The notes beneath the pieces were generated by a model. That model ran no database searches. It was not told the DNA's origin and saw only the letters and a program-made list of their open reading frames with translations. The position numbers and the translations under genes are program-made. Source: a bacterium (lineage in GTDB: Bacteria; Cyanobacteriota; Vampirovibrionia; Gastranaerophilales; UBA9971). From it: a stretch of 17,799 nucleotides of DNA. Of the stretch, positions 1 to 8,494 are shown one piece after another; the stretch's first letter is position 1; each line of letters begins with the position of its first letter. Location: NCBI GenBank assembly GCA_037147175.1, contig JBAWVS010000054.1, forward strand, positions 1 through 17,799, read 5' to 3'.

Positions 1-171
1 GACGTGAAAAAAGAAAATTTGTTCTAAACTTTTAACTTAACTGAACACTAGCTTTAAGTTGAAAAATATACAGACACAACAATGTTTCATAATAAATAGA
101 AACCTGAAAAATTATTAATAATTATTTAAATCAATAGAATTTACACTAAATTATATATAAAGGATAAAAAA
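1..171. other. Upstream non-coding leader of the first operon
   Basis: This AT-rich stretch precedes the first gene and holds no open frame I can support. A 7-bp inverted repeat (AACTTAA at 34-40, TTAAGTT at 54-60) could form a weak hairpin. TTGAAA at 59-64 resembles a -35 box, but no well-spaced -10 follows: CATAAT at 88-93 would need a 23-nt spacer. A promoter for the downstream gene probably lies here, but I cannot place it. The ribosome binding site AAAGGA (159-164) sits 7 nt before the ATG at 172. Confidence 0.4.
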
Positions 172-3100
172 ATGAAAAAAGAGTCGAAGATACTTGCCGT
201 GTTTGAAAATAAAGAATTTTTAAAATTATGGATAGGACAAATATTTTCTTATCTCGGGGATGCGATAGTTCAAATTGCCCTTATGGCTTGGGTAATAAGC
301 CTCGGCGGTCATTCCGGTTCGGAGATGTCGAAGATATTATTCTTTTTCGTCCTGCCTTCTCTTTTGTTAAGCCCGCTGGCAGGTGCGTTATCCGATAGAT
401 TTTCCAGAAAAACTTTAATGGTCTTGAGCAATTTGTTCAGAGCCGTTCTTGTATTTATAATTCCTATTTTGCTTTTCAGGAAATCTTCAACTCATTTGCA
501 TACTATGGTTTATGCTTTTTCTTTTTTAATCGGATCAGGCTCAGCTTTCTTTTTTCCTGCAAAACAAAGTGCTCTACCGAATTTAGTAAAGTCTGAACAT
601 TTACAATTTGCTAATGCTCTTAATGCAGGAACTTCAACAATCGCAATACTCTTAGGTGCAGTTATAACAGGATTGTACATTTCAAAATTCGGCTTAGCCA
701 ATAGTTTATGGGTAAACGGATTCGTTTATTTGGCTTCAGCTATTATAATTTCACTAATTTCATTTAATAACTCCTACGTTGCTTCAAAAGTAGCGACCAA
801 AACAGATATTTCCGCAGGAATAAAATTCGTCTTTAATTACCTGAAAACACATAAAAACACCCGAAGATTAATTGTTTTATCAATTCTGCTGACTCTTGTT
901 ACGGCTTCGTTTTTTAACACATTAACCTCTGTTTCTACAGACTATTACCATATTGGCATCGCTGGTTTAAGCAAATTAAAAGCTATGCTTGGTGTTGGCA
1001 TGATTTTAGGAACTTTTGTAGTAGCTTATGCGGGAAAATATGCAAGAACTTCGACGATTTTGGCTTGTTCTTTTATTGCGGTATTTTTGACAACAGCAAC
1101 CGCTCAAATGGTTACTACATATAATTTAGCGTGGATATGGCTTGTATTAATCGGCATAGCAAACGCTTCTATGGTAATAACAATTGATACAATTTTACAA
1201 AAAGCAACTCCAGACAGAATCAGAGGCAAGATTTTCGGAGTGAAGTCAACGCTGACAAGTCTTGCCTTTTTGGCAACAACTTGGGGCGTGTCCGAGCTTG
1301 TATTAACGACTTCACCCTTTAAAATTTTCAAGTTTGTTTCATTATTAAGCTTGTTGGTTGCCCTAGCAGTCGTGCTTTTGGACAATAAATTCCGCCATTT
1401 TACAGTAAGAAGCCTAGTCGGTGTTGTATTCAGAACTTTATTCCCCGTCAAAATCGAAGGCAGAGAATATCTTGTCAAAAACGGCAAAATGATTCTCGCA
1501 GGAAATCATACAGGTTGGGTCGACACTTTGATACTTCAAACAGCCTGCAAAAGACCTGTATGGTACATTACGGGACCTGTAGCTTTCCAATTGCCGGTTG
1601 TTAAACACATTATTAAATATTTCAACGTCATCCCGATTGTTCCGAGAAAAGGAAGAGAAGGGCTCGATGCGGCGATAAACAAAATAGAAAAGGGCGAAGT
1701 TGTCTGTATTTTCCCGGAAGGCAGACTTACAGAAGACGGAAACCTGATGAAATTCAACAAAGGCGTTGCTTATATGCACAAAAACAGCAAAGCGCCTGTA
1801 GTTCCGTTTGTAATTCAAGGCGGATTTGAAGCTTGGGCTTATAACAAGCCGATTCCGACTTTCAGAAAAATCATCATTCAGTTCGGGCAACCTTTAAACA
1901 TGCCGGAATCAGAGGATAAAGACATAGTGAACGAGCTTAAAAACAGAGTGCAATTCATCAAGGACTCTCTTGAAAGACGCGAAAAGCCTTTAGCTAAAAA
2001 TTATTATGAAAACGTGCTTGACTTAATGCAGTTAAAATCGGATATAAATGGCTCTGTTAAAGCACTTTCCCTTAAAGACAAAGGCAAATGGACAGAACTC
2101 AGCTACATAGAACTTTCCCGACAGGCGAAAAACTTCGGTAATTTCTTGATTTCCGGCGGAATCGAAAGAGGCGACAGAATCGCAATACTTTCCGAGTCCC
2201 GTCCTGAATGGGGAATTGCACTTTTTGCTTCTTTCCAGACAGGTGCGATAACCGTACCTCTTGATGTAAAACTTACGATACCCGAATTGACCTCGATATT
2301 GTCGGATTGTCAGCCGAAAATTCTTTGTGTTTCCGCTCATTATCTGGAAACCGCAAAAGAAATAATGTCTTTAATTCACTCTATTGAGCAAATTTACATT
2401 ATTGATGACGTAAAAGATCAGGGATATCAGACTGTTTATGAAGTTAAAGGTCCCGAAGGAGACATGGGCAAAGAAAGAACTCTTGATGAAACAGCTTTAA
2501 TTGTCTATACATCAGGAACAACAGGGAACCCGAAAGGCGTAATGATAACTTTCGGGAATATAATTTCTCAGTTAAAAGACTTTGAGGCTTTATTTAAAAT
2601 TGATTCCAGCGATTCATTAATCTCTATTTTGCCGTTGAATCACCTTTTAGAGCTTAATGTCGGATTTATGGGAATGCTTCACATGGGGGCAATGGTTTCA
2701 TATTCGACAAGTCTTAATCCGAAAGAAATTAGTAAAATAATGAAGGAAAGACAGGCAACCTATATGATAGTGGTTCCGTTGTTTGTCAAAATGCTTAAGA
2801 ACAGCGTGGAAAAAGAAATAAGAAAATCAAGCAAACAGGCACAGTCTACATTTAATTTTATGTACAATGTGGCTAAATATTTACCAATCCGTATAAGAAG
2901 ACTTATATTTAAACAAATTATAGACAGCTTTGGCGGAAAAATGAAAGGTTTTGTATCAGGTGGCGCTCCTCTTGATGCTGACGTTGCCGAATTCTTTGAA
3001 AGAATAGGTATGCCGATTTATCAAGGATATGGATTAACTGAAACAAGCCCAACTATTACGACAAATACCCCAAAATATAACCGCATAGGTTCAGTAGGAA

Positions 3101-3669
3101 AACCGCTCCCATCAGTTATGGTAAAAATTTCCGCAGAAGGAGAAATCCTCTCAAAAGGCGGTAACTTAATGAAAGGCTATTATAATAAGCCTGAAATGAC
3201 CGCAGAAGTCATTGACGAAGAAGGCTGGTTCCATACTGGAGATATAGGCGAGTTCGACAAAGACGGATACCTCTACATCACAGGCAGAATAAAGAATATG
3301 ATAGTTCTCGGCGGAGGAAAGAAAATCTTCCCTGAAGAAGTCGAGGCTGTCCTAGAAAAAAGCCCGATGGTAAAAGAGCTTTGTGTGATGAGCGTGAAAA
3401 TCCAAGGCGGTTCAAAAGAAGGTACAGAAGAAGTCTGCTCTGTAATTATCCCCTCGGACGAGCTTGCTAAAAAATACAAAGACGACCGTGCAGGACTGGA
3501 AAAAGAAATCACCGCCGAAGTAAATCAACTTGCAAAAGCCGGTTTAGCTTTTTACAAATGTCCGACAGTTGTTGCAGTTTCTCTGGATGAGCTCCCCAAA
3601 ACTGCCACCCGTAAAATTAAACGTAAAGACGTTCAGTCATGGTATTATGAGCGGTATGCAAAAAGATAA
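172..3669 (+). CDS. LplT-PlsC-Aas fusion: lysophospholipid flippase / acyltransferase / acyl-ACP synthetase
   Basis: This three-domain protein of 1165 residues should import lysophospholipids across the inner membrane and re-acylate them there. Residues about 1-405 form a 12-helix MFS transporter like LplT. Residues about 420-610 are a PlsC/LPLAT acyltransferase with the catalytic HX4D motif (NHTGWVD, H446 and D451) and FPEGR at 514-518. Residues about 620-1165 are an adenylating acyl-ACP synthetase with the P-loop YTSGTTGNPKG (779-789), GYGLTE (952-957), HTGD (1021-1024), GRIKN (1038-1042) and a C-terminal lysine (K1148 in TRKIKR). In E. coli the same functions are split between LplT and the bifunctional Aas. 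All motifs are intact, so the fusion looks functional. The start is supported by AAAGGA at 159-164. Two genes follow closely and may be co-transcribed. Family assignment is firm; the exact lysolipid and acyl donor are inferred. Confidence 0.93.
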   Translation: MKKESKILAVFENKEFLKLWIGQIFSYLGDAIVQIALMAWVISLGGHSGSEMSKILFFFVLPSLLLSPLAGALSDRFSRKTLMVLSNLFRAVLVFIIPILLFRKSSTHLHTMVYAFSFLIGSGSAFFFPAKQSALPNLVKSEHLQFANALNAGTSTIAILLGAVITGLYISKFGLANSLWVNGFVYLASAIIISLISFNNSYVASKVATKTDISAGIKFVFNYLKTHKNTRRLIVLSILLTLVTASFFNTLTSVSTDYYHIGIAGLSKLKAMLGVGMILGTFVVAYAGKYARTSTILACSFIAVFLTTATAQMVTTYNLAWIWLVLIGIANASMVITIDTILQKATPDRIRGKIFGVKSTLTSLAFLATTWGVSELVLTTSPFKIFKFVSLLSLLVALAVVLLDNKFRHFTVRSLVGVVFRTLFPVKIEGREYLVKNGKMILAGNHTGWVDTLILQTACKRPVWYITGPVAFQLPVVKHIIKYFNVIPIVPRKGREGLDAAINKIEKGEVVCIFPEGRLTEDGNLMKFNKGVAYMHKNSKAPVVPFVIQGGFEAWAYNKPIPTFRKIIIQFGQPLNMPESEDKDIVNELKNRVQFIKDSLERREKPLAKNYYENVLDLMQLKSDINGSVKALSLKDKGKWTELSYIELSRQAKNFGNFLISGGIERGDRIAILSESRPEWGIALFASFQTGAITVPLDVKLTIPELTSILSDCQPKILCVSAHYLETAKEIMSLIHSIEQIYIIDDVKDQGYQTVYEVKGPEGDMGKERTLDETALIVYTSGTTGNPKGVMITFGNIISQLKDFEALFKIDSSDSLISILPLNHLLELNVGFMGMLHMGAMVSYSTSLNPKEISKIMKERQATYMIVVPLFVKMLKNSVEKEIRKSSKQAQSTFNFMYNVAKYLPIRIRRLIFKQIIDSFGGKMKGFVSGGAPLDADVAEFFERIGMPIYQGYGLTETSPTITTNTPKYNRIGSVGKPLPSVMVKISAEGEILSKGGNLMKGYYNKPEMTAEVIDEEGWFHTGDIGEFDKDGYLYITGRIKNMIVLGGGKKIFPEEVEAVLEKSPMVKELCVMSVKIQGGSKEGTEEVCSVIIPSDELAKKYKDDRAGLEKEITAEVNQLAKAGLAFYKCPTVVAVSLDELPKTATRKIKRKDVQSWYYERYAKR

Positions 3670-3692
3670 GATGAATAAATGAGGTAATCATC

Positions 3693-4742
3693 ATGGATTT
3701 AAATAAACCGGATTTTCAAAAGGCACAAGAAGAAGGCATAATTTCAACTGAGCAAGTTGATCAGCTTTTAGCCTTTTTTAGTTCGCAAAATATAGAGACC
3801 GAAACTAAAGCAAAATTCAATATAACTAATTTTTTATATTATTTTGGTGCTGTCTTAATAATTTTATCAATGGGTTGGTTTATGGGAAATGTTTGGGGTT
3901 CTTACGGAGAAAACGGCTTATTTGTTATTTGTTTGGTTTATATGGCATTTTTTACATTAATAGGTAATTACCTTTGGGGCAGAGGATTAAAAACGCCGGG
4001 AGGTCTTTTATACGTTGCATCAGTTTCTGCTGTGCCGATAATAACCTATCTTTTTGAAAAAATTACCGGAATTTGGCCGATAAACGACCCGGGAAATTAT
4101 TCCGGATTTCACATTTGGATTCGCGGCAGTTGGGTTTTAATGGAAATTATGACAATTGTAGTCGGCTTAATATATTTAAAATACAGAAAAATCCCGTTTT
4201 TAACAGCTCCGATTGCTTTTTCATTATGGTACTTATCTATGGATATAGTTCCTTTATTATTCGGTAAAACAGCAGAGCCGACGTGGGACGAGAGAAAAAT
4301 TGTCAGCTTGATTTTCGGACTCTTAATGATTGCCGTTGCCTTTATTTACGACAAAAAAACTAAAGGGGATTTTTCTTTTTGGTTATATTTATTTGGTTCT
4401 TTTGCTTTCTGGTTCGGTTTGAATTTTGTTATTTGGGGACACGGAGAATTTAGTTATTTCATATATGCATTAATAAACCTATCGATGATGTTTATCAGTA
4501 TATTATTACAACGAAAAATATTTATGGTATTCGGATCATTAGGAATATTAGGATATCTGGGGCATTTATCATATGACCTCTTTAAAAACTCAGCTGTATT
4601 TCCGTTAGCACTGATTGCAACAGGGCTTATAATAATATTTCTTGGAGTGACTTATCAAAAAAATCAGGAAAAACTTGAAAATTATATTGAAAGTTTAATC
4701 CCTGAAAATTTCAAAAAATATCTTCCGAAATATAGGATATAA
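3693..4742 (+). CDS. Multi-pass membrane protein, DUF2157-like
   Basis: This 349-residue protein has a soluble N-terminus of about 43 residues followed by roughly ten hydrophobic helices (about 44-69, 74-94, 103-124, 144-162, 167-190, 201-220, 227-249, 255-272, 276-297 and 302-323). The N-terminal segment, with the phrase AQEEGIISTEQVDQLLAFF, resembles the short helical domain that opens DUF2157 membrane proteins. No catalytic motif is visible and the function is unknown. GAGG at 3681-3684 precedes the ATG by 8 nt. The gene starts 23 bp after the phospholipid-recycling fusion and ends 2 bp before the hydrolase, so the three are probably one operon. A role at the inner membrane is all that can be inferred. 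Confidence 0.7.
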   Translation: MDLNKPDFQKAQEEGIISTEQVDQLLAFFSSQNIETETKAKFNITNFLYYFGAVLIILSMGWFMGNVWGSYGENGLFVICLVYMAFFTLIGNYLWGRGLKTPGGLLYVASVSAVPIITYLFEKITGIWPINDPGNYSGFHIWIRGSWVLMEIMTIVVGLIYLKYRKIPFLTAPIAFSLWYLSMDIVPLLFGKTAEPTWDERKIVSLIFGLLMIAVAFIYDKKTKGDFSFWLYLFGSFAFWFGLNFVIWGHGEFSYFIYALINLSMMFISILLQRKIFMVFGSLGILGYLGHLSYDLFKNSAVFPLALIATGLIIIFLGVTYQKNQEKLENYIESLIPENFKKYLPKYRI

Positions 4743-4744
4743 AT

Positions 4745-5572
4745 ATGATTAAAAAAATAACTTACGGTATTGCAAAACGATTTGTTCTTTATACAGGCAT
4801 TTTTTATTTAGTTTTGCCTTTTATATTGCCATCATTAATCTATGCACCAATTAAAGAACAGACAAAAGCTGCTTTAAAAGTTCAAGATATTTACTTGAAA
4901 ACTTCTGATAACGTGAAAATAAATGTATGGTATGTAAAAGCCAAAAACAACAAGCCTACAATATTGTTTTGCCACGGTAACGGTGGTAATATCTCCTATT
5001 ACGAAGAGATTATAAATATCTTTTCCGACAAAGGCTATGGGATTTTACTTTTAGATTATCGCGGGTACGGAAAAAGTGAAGGCACACCGTCTGAAACAGG
5101 TTTATACAATGATATCGATGCCGCATTGAAATTTTTAAATGAAAAAGAAAAACTTTCAAATAACCGAATTGTTCTTTGGGGTTTATCTCTTGGAGGTGCA
5201 GTTGTTTCGGAAGTTGCGTCAAAAGAAAATTTCAAAGCTGTGATGTTACAAAGCACTTTCACGAATGTTAAAGAAGAAGGTATTTATATGTACGGCAGAC
5301 TTGCCAAAGATAAGTTTAGTAAAACCCTTATAAAAGCTTTCTTTGACAATCTGATTTATCTGCAAAAATATGATACTGAGTCAAAAATTGCCAAGATTTC
5401 TTCTCCGCTTTTGATAGCACATGATATTCCTGATGAAGTTATTCCGGTAAAAATGTCTTATGAATTAGCAAAATTAAACCCTAAAGCAAAGCTGTTTATC
5501 TCTAAAACGGGTTCACATAACGACGGTACATGGTTTTATGAAGAAGCCTTGAAATTTCTTGAAGATAAATAA
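4745..5572 (+). CDS. Membrane-anchored alpha/beta hydrolase (ABHD13/BEM46-like serine hydrolase)
   Basis: This 275-residue serine hydrolase has one N-terminal hydrophobic segment (about residues 12-34), probably a signal anchor that holds the catalytic domain at the membrane. The oxyanion-hole motif FCHGNGGN includes H77-G78. The nucleophile elbow GLSLG (146-150) carries S148, the acid is probably D230 in HDIPDEVIP, and the catalytic histidine is H258 in TGSHND. The triad is complete and in the expected order. Family members are esterases or lipases with varied substrates; the link to phospholipid recycling is inferred only from position in the same putative operon. AGGA at 4734-4737 lies 7 nt before the ATG, and the preceding gene ends 2 bp upstream. 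It is not OleB, whose nucleophile is aspartate. Confidence 0.88.
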   Translation: MIKKITYGIAKRFVLYTGIFYLVLPFILPSLIYAPIKEQTKAALKVQDIYLKTSDNVKINVWYVKAKNNKPTILFCHGNGGNISYYEEIINIFSDKGYGILLLDYRGYGKSEGTPSETGLYNDIDAALKFLNEKEKLSNNRIVLWGLSLGGAVVSEVASKENFKAVMLQSTFTNVKEEGIYMYGRLAKDKFSKTLIKAFFDNLIYLQKYDTESKIAKISSPLLIAHDIPDEVIPVKMSYELAKLNPKAKLFISKTGSHNDGTWFYEEALKFLEDK

Positions 5573-5591
5573 ATTCATCACTTGATAAGTT

Positions 5592-5642
5592 AATAGTTGA
5601 ATGGTAAAGTAATTATATAAAATACTTCACCATTCAACTATT
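5592..5642 (+). terminator. 20-bp hairpin after the first operon, probable terminator
   Basis: The left arm AATAGTTGAATGGTAAAGTA (5592-5611) pairs with 5623-5642 with one A-C mismatch at position 5606, leaving an 11-nt AT-only loop (5612-5622). The right arm runs straight into TTTTATT. The stem is GC-poor but long, and it lies 19 bp after the hydrolase stop codon, as a Rho-independent terminator would. It also sits immediately before the ribosome binding site of the next small frame, so it might instead act on that leader, or be a copy of a palindromic repeat. Confidence 0.6.
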
Positions 5643-5659
5643 TTATTAAGGAGTTAATT

Positions 5660-5749
5660 ATGTTTAACAACTTCAAAAAGAATTTGATTGAATGTTTTTC
5701 CAGGCTTATCGAAAATTCTGCTTATTTAGACTGGATTAAAGCTGTATAG
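5660..5749 (+). CDS. Putative 29-residue microprotein of unknown function
   Basis: A short frame of 29 codons begins MFNNFKKNLIECF, ends YLDWIKAV and stops with TAG. The main support is the ribosome binding site AAGGAG at 5648-5653, 6 nt before the ATG, which is as good as any in the window. The peptide is lysine-rich at the start and otherwise mixes charged and hydrophobic residues, so it could form one amphipathic helix; it has no clear membrane segment. It lies between a terminator-like hairpin and a small membrane protein gene starting 33 bp later, and may be co-expressed with the latter. I do not recognise it. The alternative is a chance frame downstream of a fortuitous purine tract. Confidence 0.45.
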   Translation: MFNNFKKNLIECFSRLIENSAYLDWIKAV

Positions 5750-5782
5750 AATTAATTGATTAAGTGAATAGGAGATAAAACA

Positions 5783-6100
5783 ATGTCAGCACAAGTTTAC
5801 AAAAATGATTTATTTTCTCTCAACGCAAAAATATGTGGCGCAAGCCTGATTATATCCGCTCTTCCTTTGTTTTTGGTTTGCCCGTTAGTTGCAGCTTTTT
5901 CTAATATTTCTTTTTTGAATTATCTTCTTATGTTAATTCCTTTAACCATATACACTTTAATATTGAGCCGTTTTATTAAATCCGGTTACATCTCTATTAA
6001 AGAAAATTATGCTTTATTCGGATTTAACTTTTTAGCCTCGATAATTCTTTTAGCAGTTGGTTCAACTGTAATTTTGAAAATTTCATCTTTGAGCATTTAG
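5783..6100 (+). CDS. Small membrane protein, three predicted helices, unknown
   Basis: This 105-residue protein is largely hydrophobic, with likely membrane helices at about residues 17-40, 44-63 and 79-102, and short basic or polar loops such as RFIKSGY and KENY. It has no cleavable signal peptide, no cysteine pair and no recognisable motif. AGGAGA at 5770-5775 lies 7 nt before the ATG, which supports translation. It starts 33 bp after the 29-codon frame and ends 62 bp before the radical SAM gene, so it could be read with either neighbour. I do not recognise the family. Confidence 0.65.
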   Translation: MSAQVYKNDLFSLNAKICGASLIISALPLFLVCPLVAAFSNISFLNYLLMLIPLTIYTLILSRFIKSGYISIKENYALFGFNFLASIILLAVGSTVILKISSLSI

Positions 6101-6162
6101 TAATTTAAGGCAATTTTGTTTGAGATATTATATTTAGCAGATAAGAAGGCGGGTACTATTAT

Positions 6163-7452
6163 ATGAAAATCACTTTTATAAGTTTTTCTGTTTTGGAGAA
6201 GGGTTACGCCAGTGCACTCAAAACACTAGTTTTCCCTATTATCAGTGCACTAACTCCAAAAGACGTAAAAATAAATTTTATTGATGAGCGCGTAGAAGAT
6301 TTGCCCAAAACAATTGATTCCGACATTATAGTGATGACGGTTGGAACAATGACTTCAAGAAAAGCTCGTGCTTTTGCTTTAAAGCATAAAGATAAAATAA
6401 TCGCCGTTGGCGGACCTCATCCCACGTCTTTGCCGGAGGAATGCCTGGAATATGCAGACACGATTTTTATTGGTGACGCCGAAGGTACATGGCCGCAGTT
6501 CATTGAAGATGCTAAAAACGGCAATATTAAACGAATATATAAATCATCTCATGAAGTTTTGCCAATAAAGCCTGATTTGAATTTTGAATATTTTAAGGGC
6601 AAGAAATACAGTTTTGTTGGCATTGCCCAGTTTGCCAGAGGGTGCAAATATAATTGTGAATTTTGTTTTGTGAAAGTTTTGTATCCCGGAAAAGTCAAAA
6701 CAAAGAATATAGATGACTTTGTGGAAGAAGTCAAGGCTATGCCTGAAAAAATTATATTTTTGATTGACGATAATTTATTTACTGATGAGGAAACGACATT
6801 ACTTTTGCTTGAAAAAATAAAGCCGCTTAAAAAAATGTGGCACTGCCAAGTAAGTATTGACGTTGCTCAAAATGACAAAATATTAAAAGCCATGAAGGAT
6901 GCTGGCTTTGCTATGATTATGATGGGTTTTGAAGCAACGGATATGGATACACTAAAACAAATGAATAAAGGGGCAAATTTAAAGCTCAAAAGTTATGATG
7001 AAGCCATAAAAAATGTTTATAAGCACGGCCTTATGATAACGGCAGGATTTGTCATTGGTTATGACAACGACACCCCTCAAACAATTCGCAATACTTTTGA
7101 TTTTGCCATGAAACACCACTTTACTAAAGCCTTTTTTACAATGCTTCAACCTATGCCGGGCACAAAATTATACGACAGACTTTTAGAAGAAGGTAGGGTA
7201 ACGCCCAAGTGGTGGCTGGACAATAGCTATCAATACGGCGAATGTGCTTTTGACCCGAAAAATATGACAAGAGAAGAACTATCTGTAATATTTGGCAAAC
7301 AGCTAAAAGAGTATTATACGTTTTCCAATATATGGAAAAGGTTTTTAAAAAATTCTCAATATTTACCGTTCACACGCTCAATACTGTTTTTGGGCGAAGC
7401 TTTGCTTTATAAGAAACATGCCAATTTAAACATAAAACTTGATTTAGAATAA
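6163..7452 (+). CDS. Cobalamin-binding-domain radical SAM protein
   Basis: This 429-residue protein has the two-domain layout of class B (B12-dependent) radical SAM enzymes. Residues about 1-150 look like a Rossmann-type cobalamin-binding domain, with GGPHPTSLPEECLEYADTIF and a GDAEGTWPQFIEDA segment typical of the group; the histidine-ligand DxHxxG motif is absent, as in many members. The radical SAM core starts at residue 157 with C161-x3-C165-x2-C168 (GCKYNCEFC), which binds the 4Fe-4S cluster. FLIDDNLF follows downstream, and GFVIGYDNDT and QPMPGTKLYDRL match conserved core strands. Relatives methylate or rearrange unactivated carbons in lipids, hopanoids, tetrapyrroles and natural products. 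AGAAGG lies 13 nt upstream of the ATG, slightly far. The six-gene biosynthetic operon begins 43 bp downstream, so a tailoring role there is plausible but inferred. Confidence 0.88.
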   Translation: MKITFISFSVLEKGYASALKTLVFPIISALTPKDVKINFIDERVEDLPKTIDSDIIVMTVGTMTSRKARAFALKHKDKIIAVGGPHPTSLPEECLEYADTIFIGDAEGTWPQFIEDAKNGNIKRIYKSSHEVLPIKPDLNFEYFKGKKYSFVGIAQFARGCKYNCEFCFVKVLYPGKVKTKNIDDFVEEVKAMPEKIIFLIDDNLFTDEETTLLLLEKIKPLKKMWHCQVSIDVAQNDKILKAMKDAGFAMIMMGFEATDMDTLKQMNKGANLKLKSYDEAIKNVYKHGLMITAGFVIGYDNDTPQTIRNTFDFAMKHHFTKAFFTMLQPMPGTKLYDRLLEEGRVTPKWWLDNSYQYGECAFDPKNMTREELSVIFGKQLKEYYTFSNIWKRFLKNSQYLPFTRSILFLGEALLYKKHANLNIKLDLE

Positions 7453-7495
7453 CACTGAAGAAATGATTAAAGCTATTAAAAGATAAGAGGTAAAT

Positions 7496-8494
7496 ATGCA
7501 GTCACGAAGTGTAAAAATCTTAAGCATAGGTAAGTACTTGCCGAAAAGAAAAATTTATGCGGAGGACCTTGATAAAAAACTAAATCTTCCTGAGGGTTGG
7601 ACTGCTGAAAAAGCAGGAGTTTTAGTACGTCATTATGTTGAAAATGAAACCTCTTCAAAAATGGGTGCTTTAGCGGCAAAAGAAGCTCTCGATTCTGCCG
7701 GATTAACTTTGGAGGATATTGATTGTATTGTTTGTGCAAGCGGTACCGGCGAGCAGGAAATTCCCTGCACTGCCTCGTTGATACAAAAAGAATTAGGCGG
7801 AGAATACTCGGGCATTCCGAGTTTTGATATCAATTCTACTTGTTTGAGCTTTGTTACGGGAATGGATTTGCTGTCTTATCTTATTGACGCGGGAAGATAC
7901 AACAGAGTTCTTGTCGTTTCTTCTGAAATAACTTCTGTAGGCTTGAATTGGGATGATAAAGAAAGCTGTACCCTTTTTGGAGACGGAGCTGCAGCTGTTA
8001 TAATCGAAAAAACTCCTGAAAACGAAACCTCTAAAATATTTTGTTCTGACATGAAAACTTACAGCAAAGGCGCTCATTACTCTGAAATTAAAGGAGGAGG
8101 AACGAAGCTTCATTCTCGAGAATATTCTGAAAATAATAAAAACGATTTTCTTTTCTATATGGACGGAAAAAAACTTTACAAAATGTCTGCACAAATCTTA
8201 CCGGCTTTTATTGAAAATATGCTTAAAAATGTGAATTTGTCGCTTTCTGATATGGAACTTGTTATTCCTCATCAGGCAAGTTTTATGGCAATGAAATTAA
8301 CTCAAAAAAATCTTAATATACCGGAAGGCAAATTTCTCTACACAATCGGACATCACGGCAATACAGTCGCCGCATCAATACCAATGGCACTTTATGATGC
8401 TATTGAATCAGGAAGAATAAAACGAGGCGACAAGATAATGTTTCTGGGAACTTCTGCAGGTATGTCAGTAGGAGCAATGGCTTTTGAATACTAA
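7496..8494 (+). CDS. KAS III-type beta-ketoacyl synthase (FabH/OleA-like)
   Basis: This 332-residue thiolase-fold enzyme should carry out a decarboxylative or head-to-head Claisen condensation of acyl thioesters. The Cys-His-Asn triad is complete: C116 in NSTCLSF, H259 in IPHQA and N289 in GHHGNT. The C-terminal phrase MFLGTSAGMSVGAMAFEY is typical of KAS III relatives. Length fits FabH and OleA. No other fatty acid synthesis gene lies nearby and no acyl carrier protein is encoded, so a specialised synthase is more likely than housekeeping FabH. AAGAGGT at 7485-7491 precedes the ATG by 4 nt. The 3' end overlaps the ATP-grasp gene by 11 nt, and with five following overlapping genes it forms a tight operon. 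Substrate chain length and whether the donor is CoA- or ACP-bound are unknown. Confidence 0.9.
   Translation: MQSRSVKILSIGKYLPKRKIYAEDLDKKLNLPEGWTAEKAGVLVRHYVENETSSKMGALAAKEALDSAGLTLEDIDCIVCASGTGEQEIPCTASLIQKELGGEYSGIPSFDINSTCLSFVTGMDLLSYLIDAGRYNRVLVVSSEITSVGLNWDDKESCTLFGDGAAAVIIEKTPENETSKIFCSDMKTYSKGAHYSEIKGGGTKLHSREYSENNKNDFLFYMDGKKLYKMSAQILPAFIENMLKNVNLSLSDMELVIPHQASFMAMKLTQKNLNIPEGKFLYTIGHHGNTVAASIPMALYDAIESGRIKRGDKIMFLGTSAGMSVGAMAFEY

Noticed and set aside
1104-1890. Two overlapping minus-strand open frames (127 and 150 codons) inside the first gene
   Set aside because: They lie wholly within the well-supported fusion gene, have no family resemblance and no ribosome binding site context; they are shadows of its coding frame.
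4745-5572. The alpha/beta hydrolase as OleB of an olefin pathway
   Set aside because: It has a serine nucleophile (GLSLG) and a membrane anchor, whereas OleB uses aspartate in a haloalkane-dehalogenase-like site; it also lies outside the biosynthetic operon.
7793-8194. 133-codon minus-strand open frame inside the ketosynthase gene
   Set aside because: It overlaps a gene with a complete catalytic triad, and its translation looks like random cysteine-, serine- and phenylalanine-rich antisense sequence.
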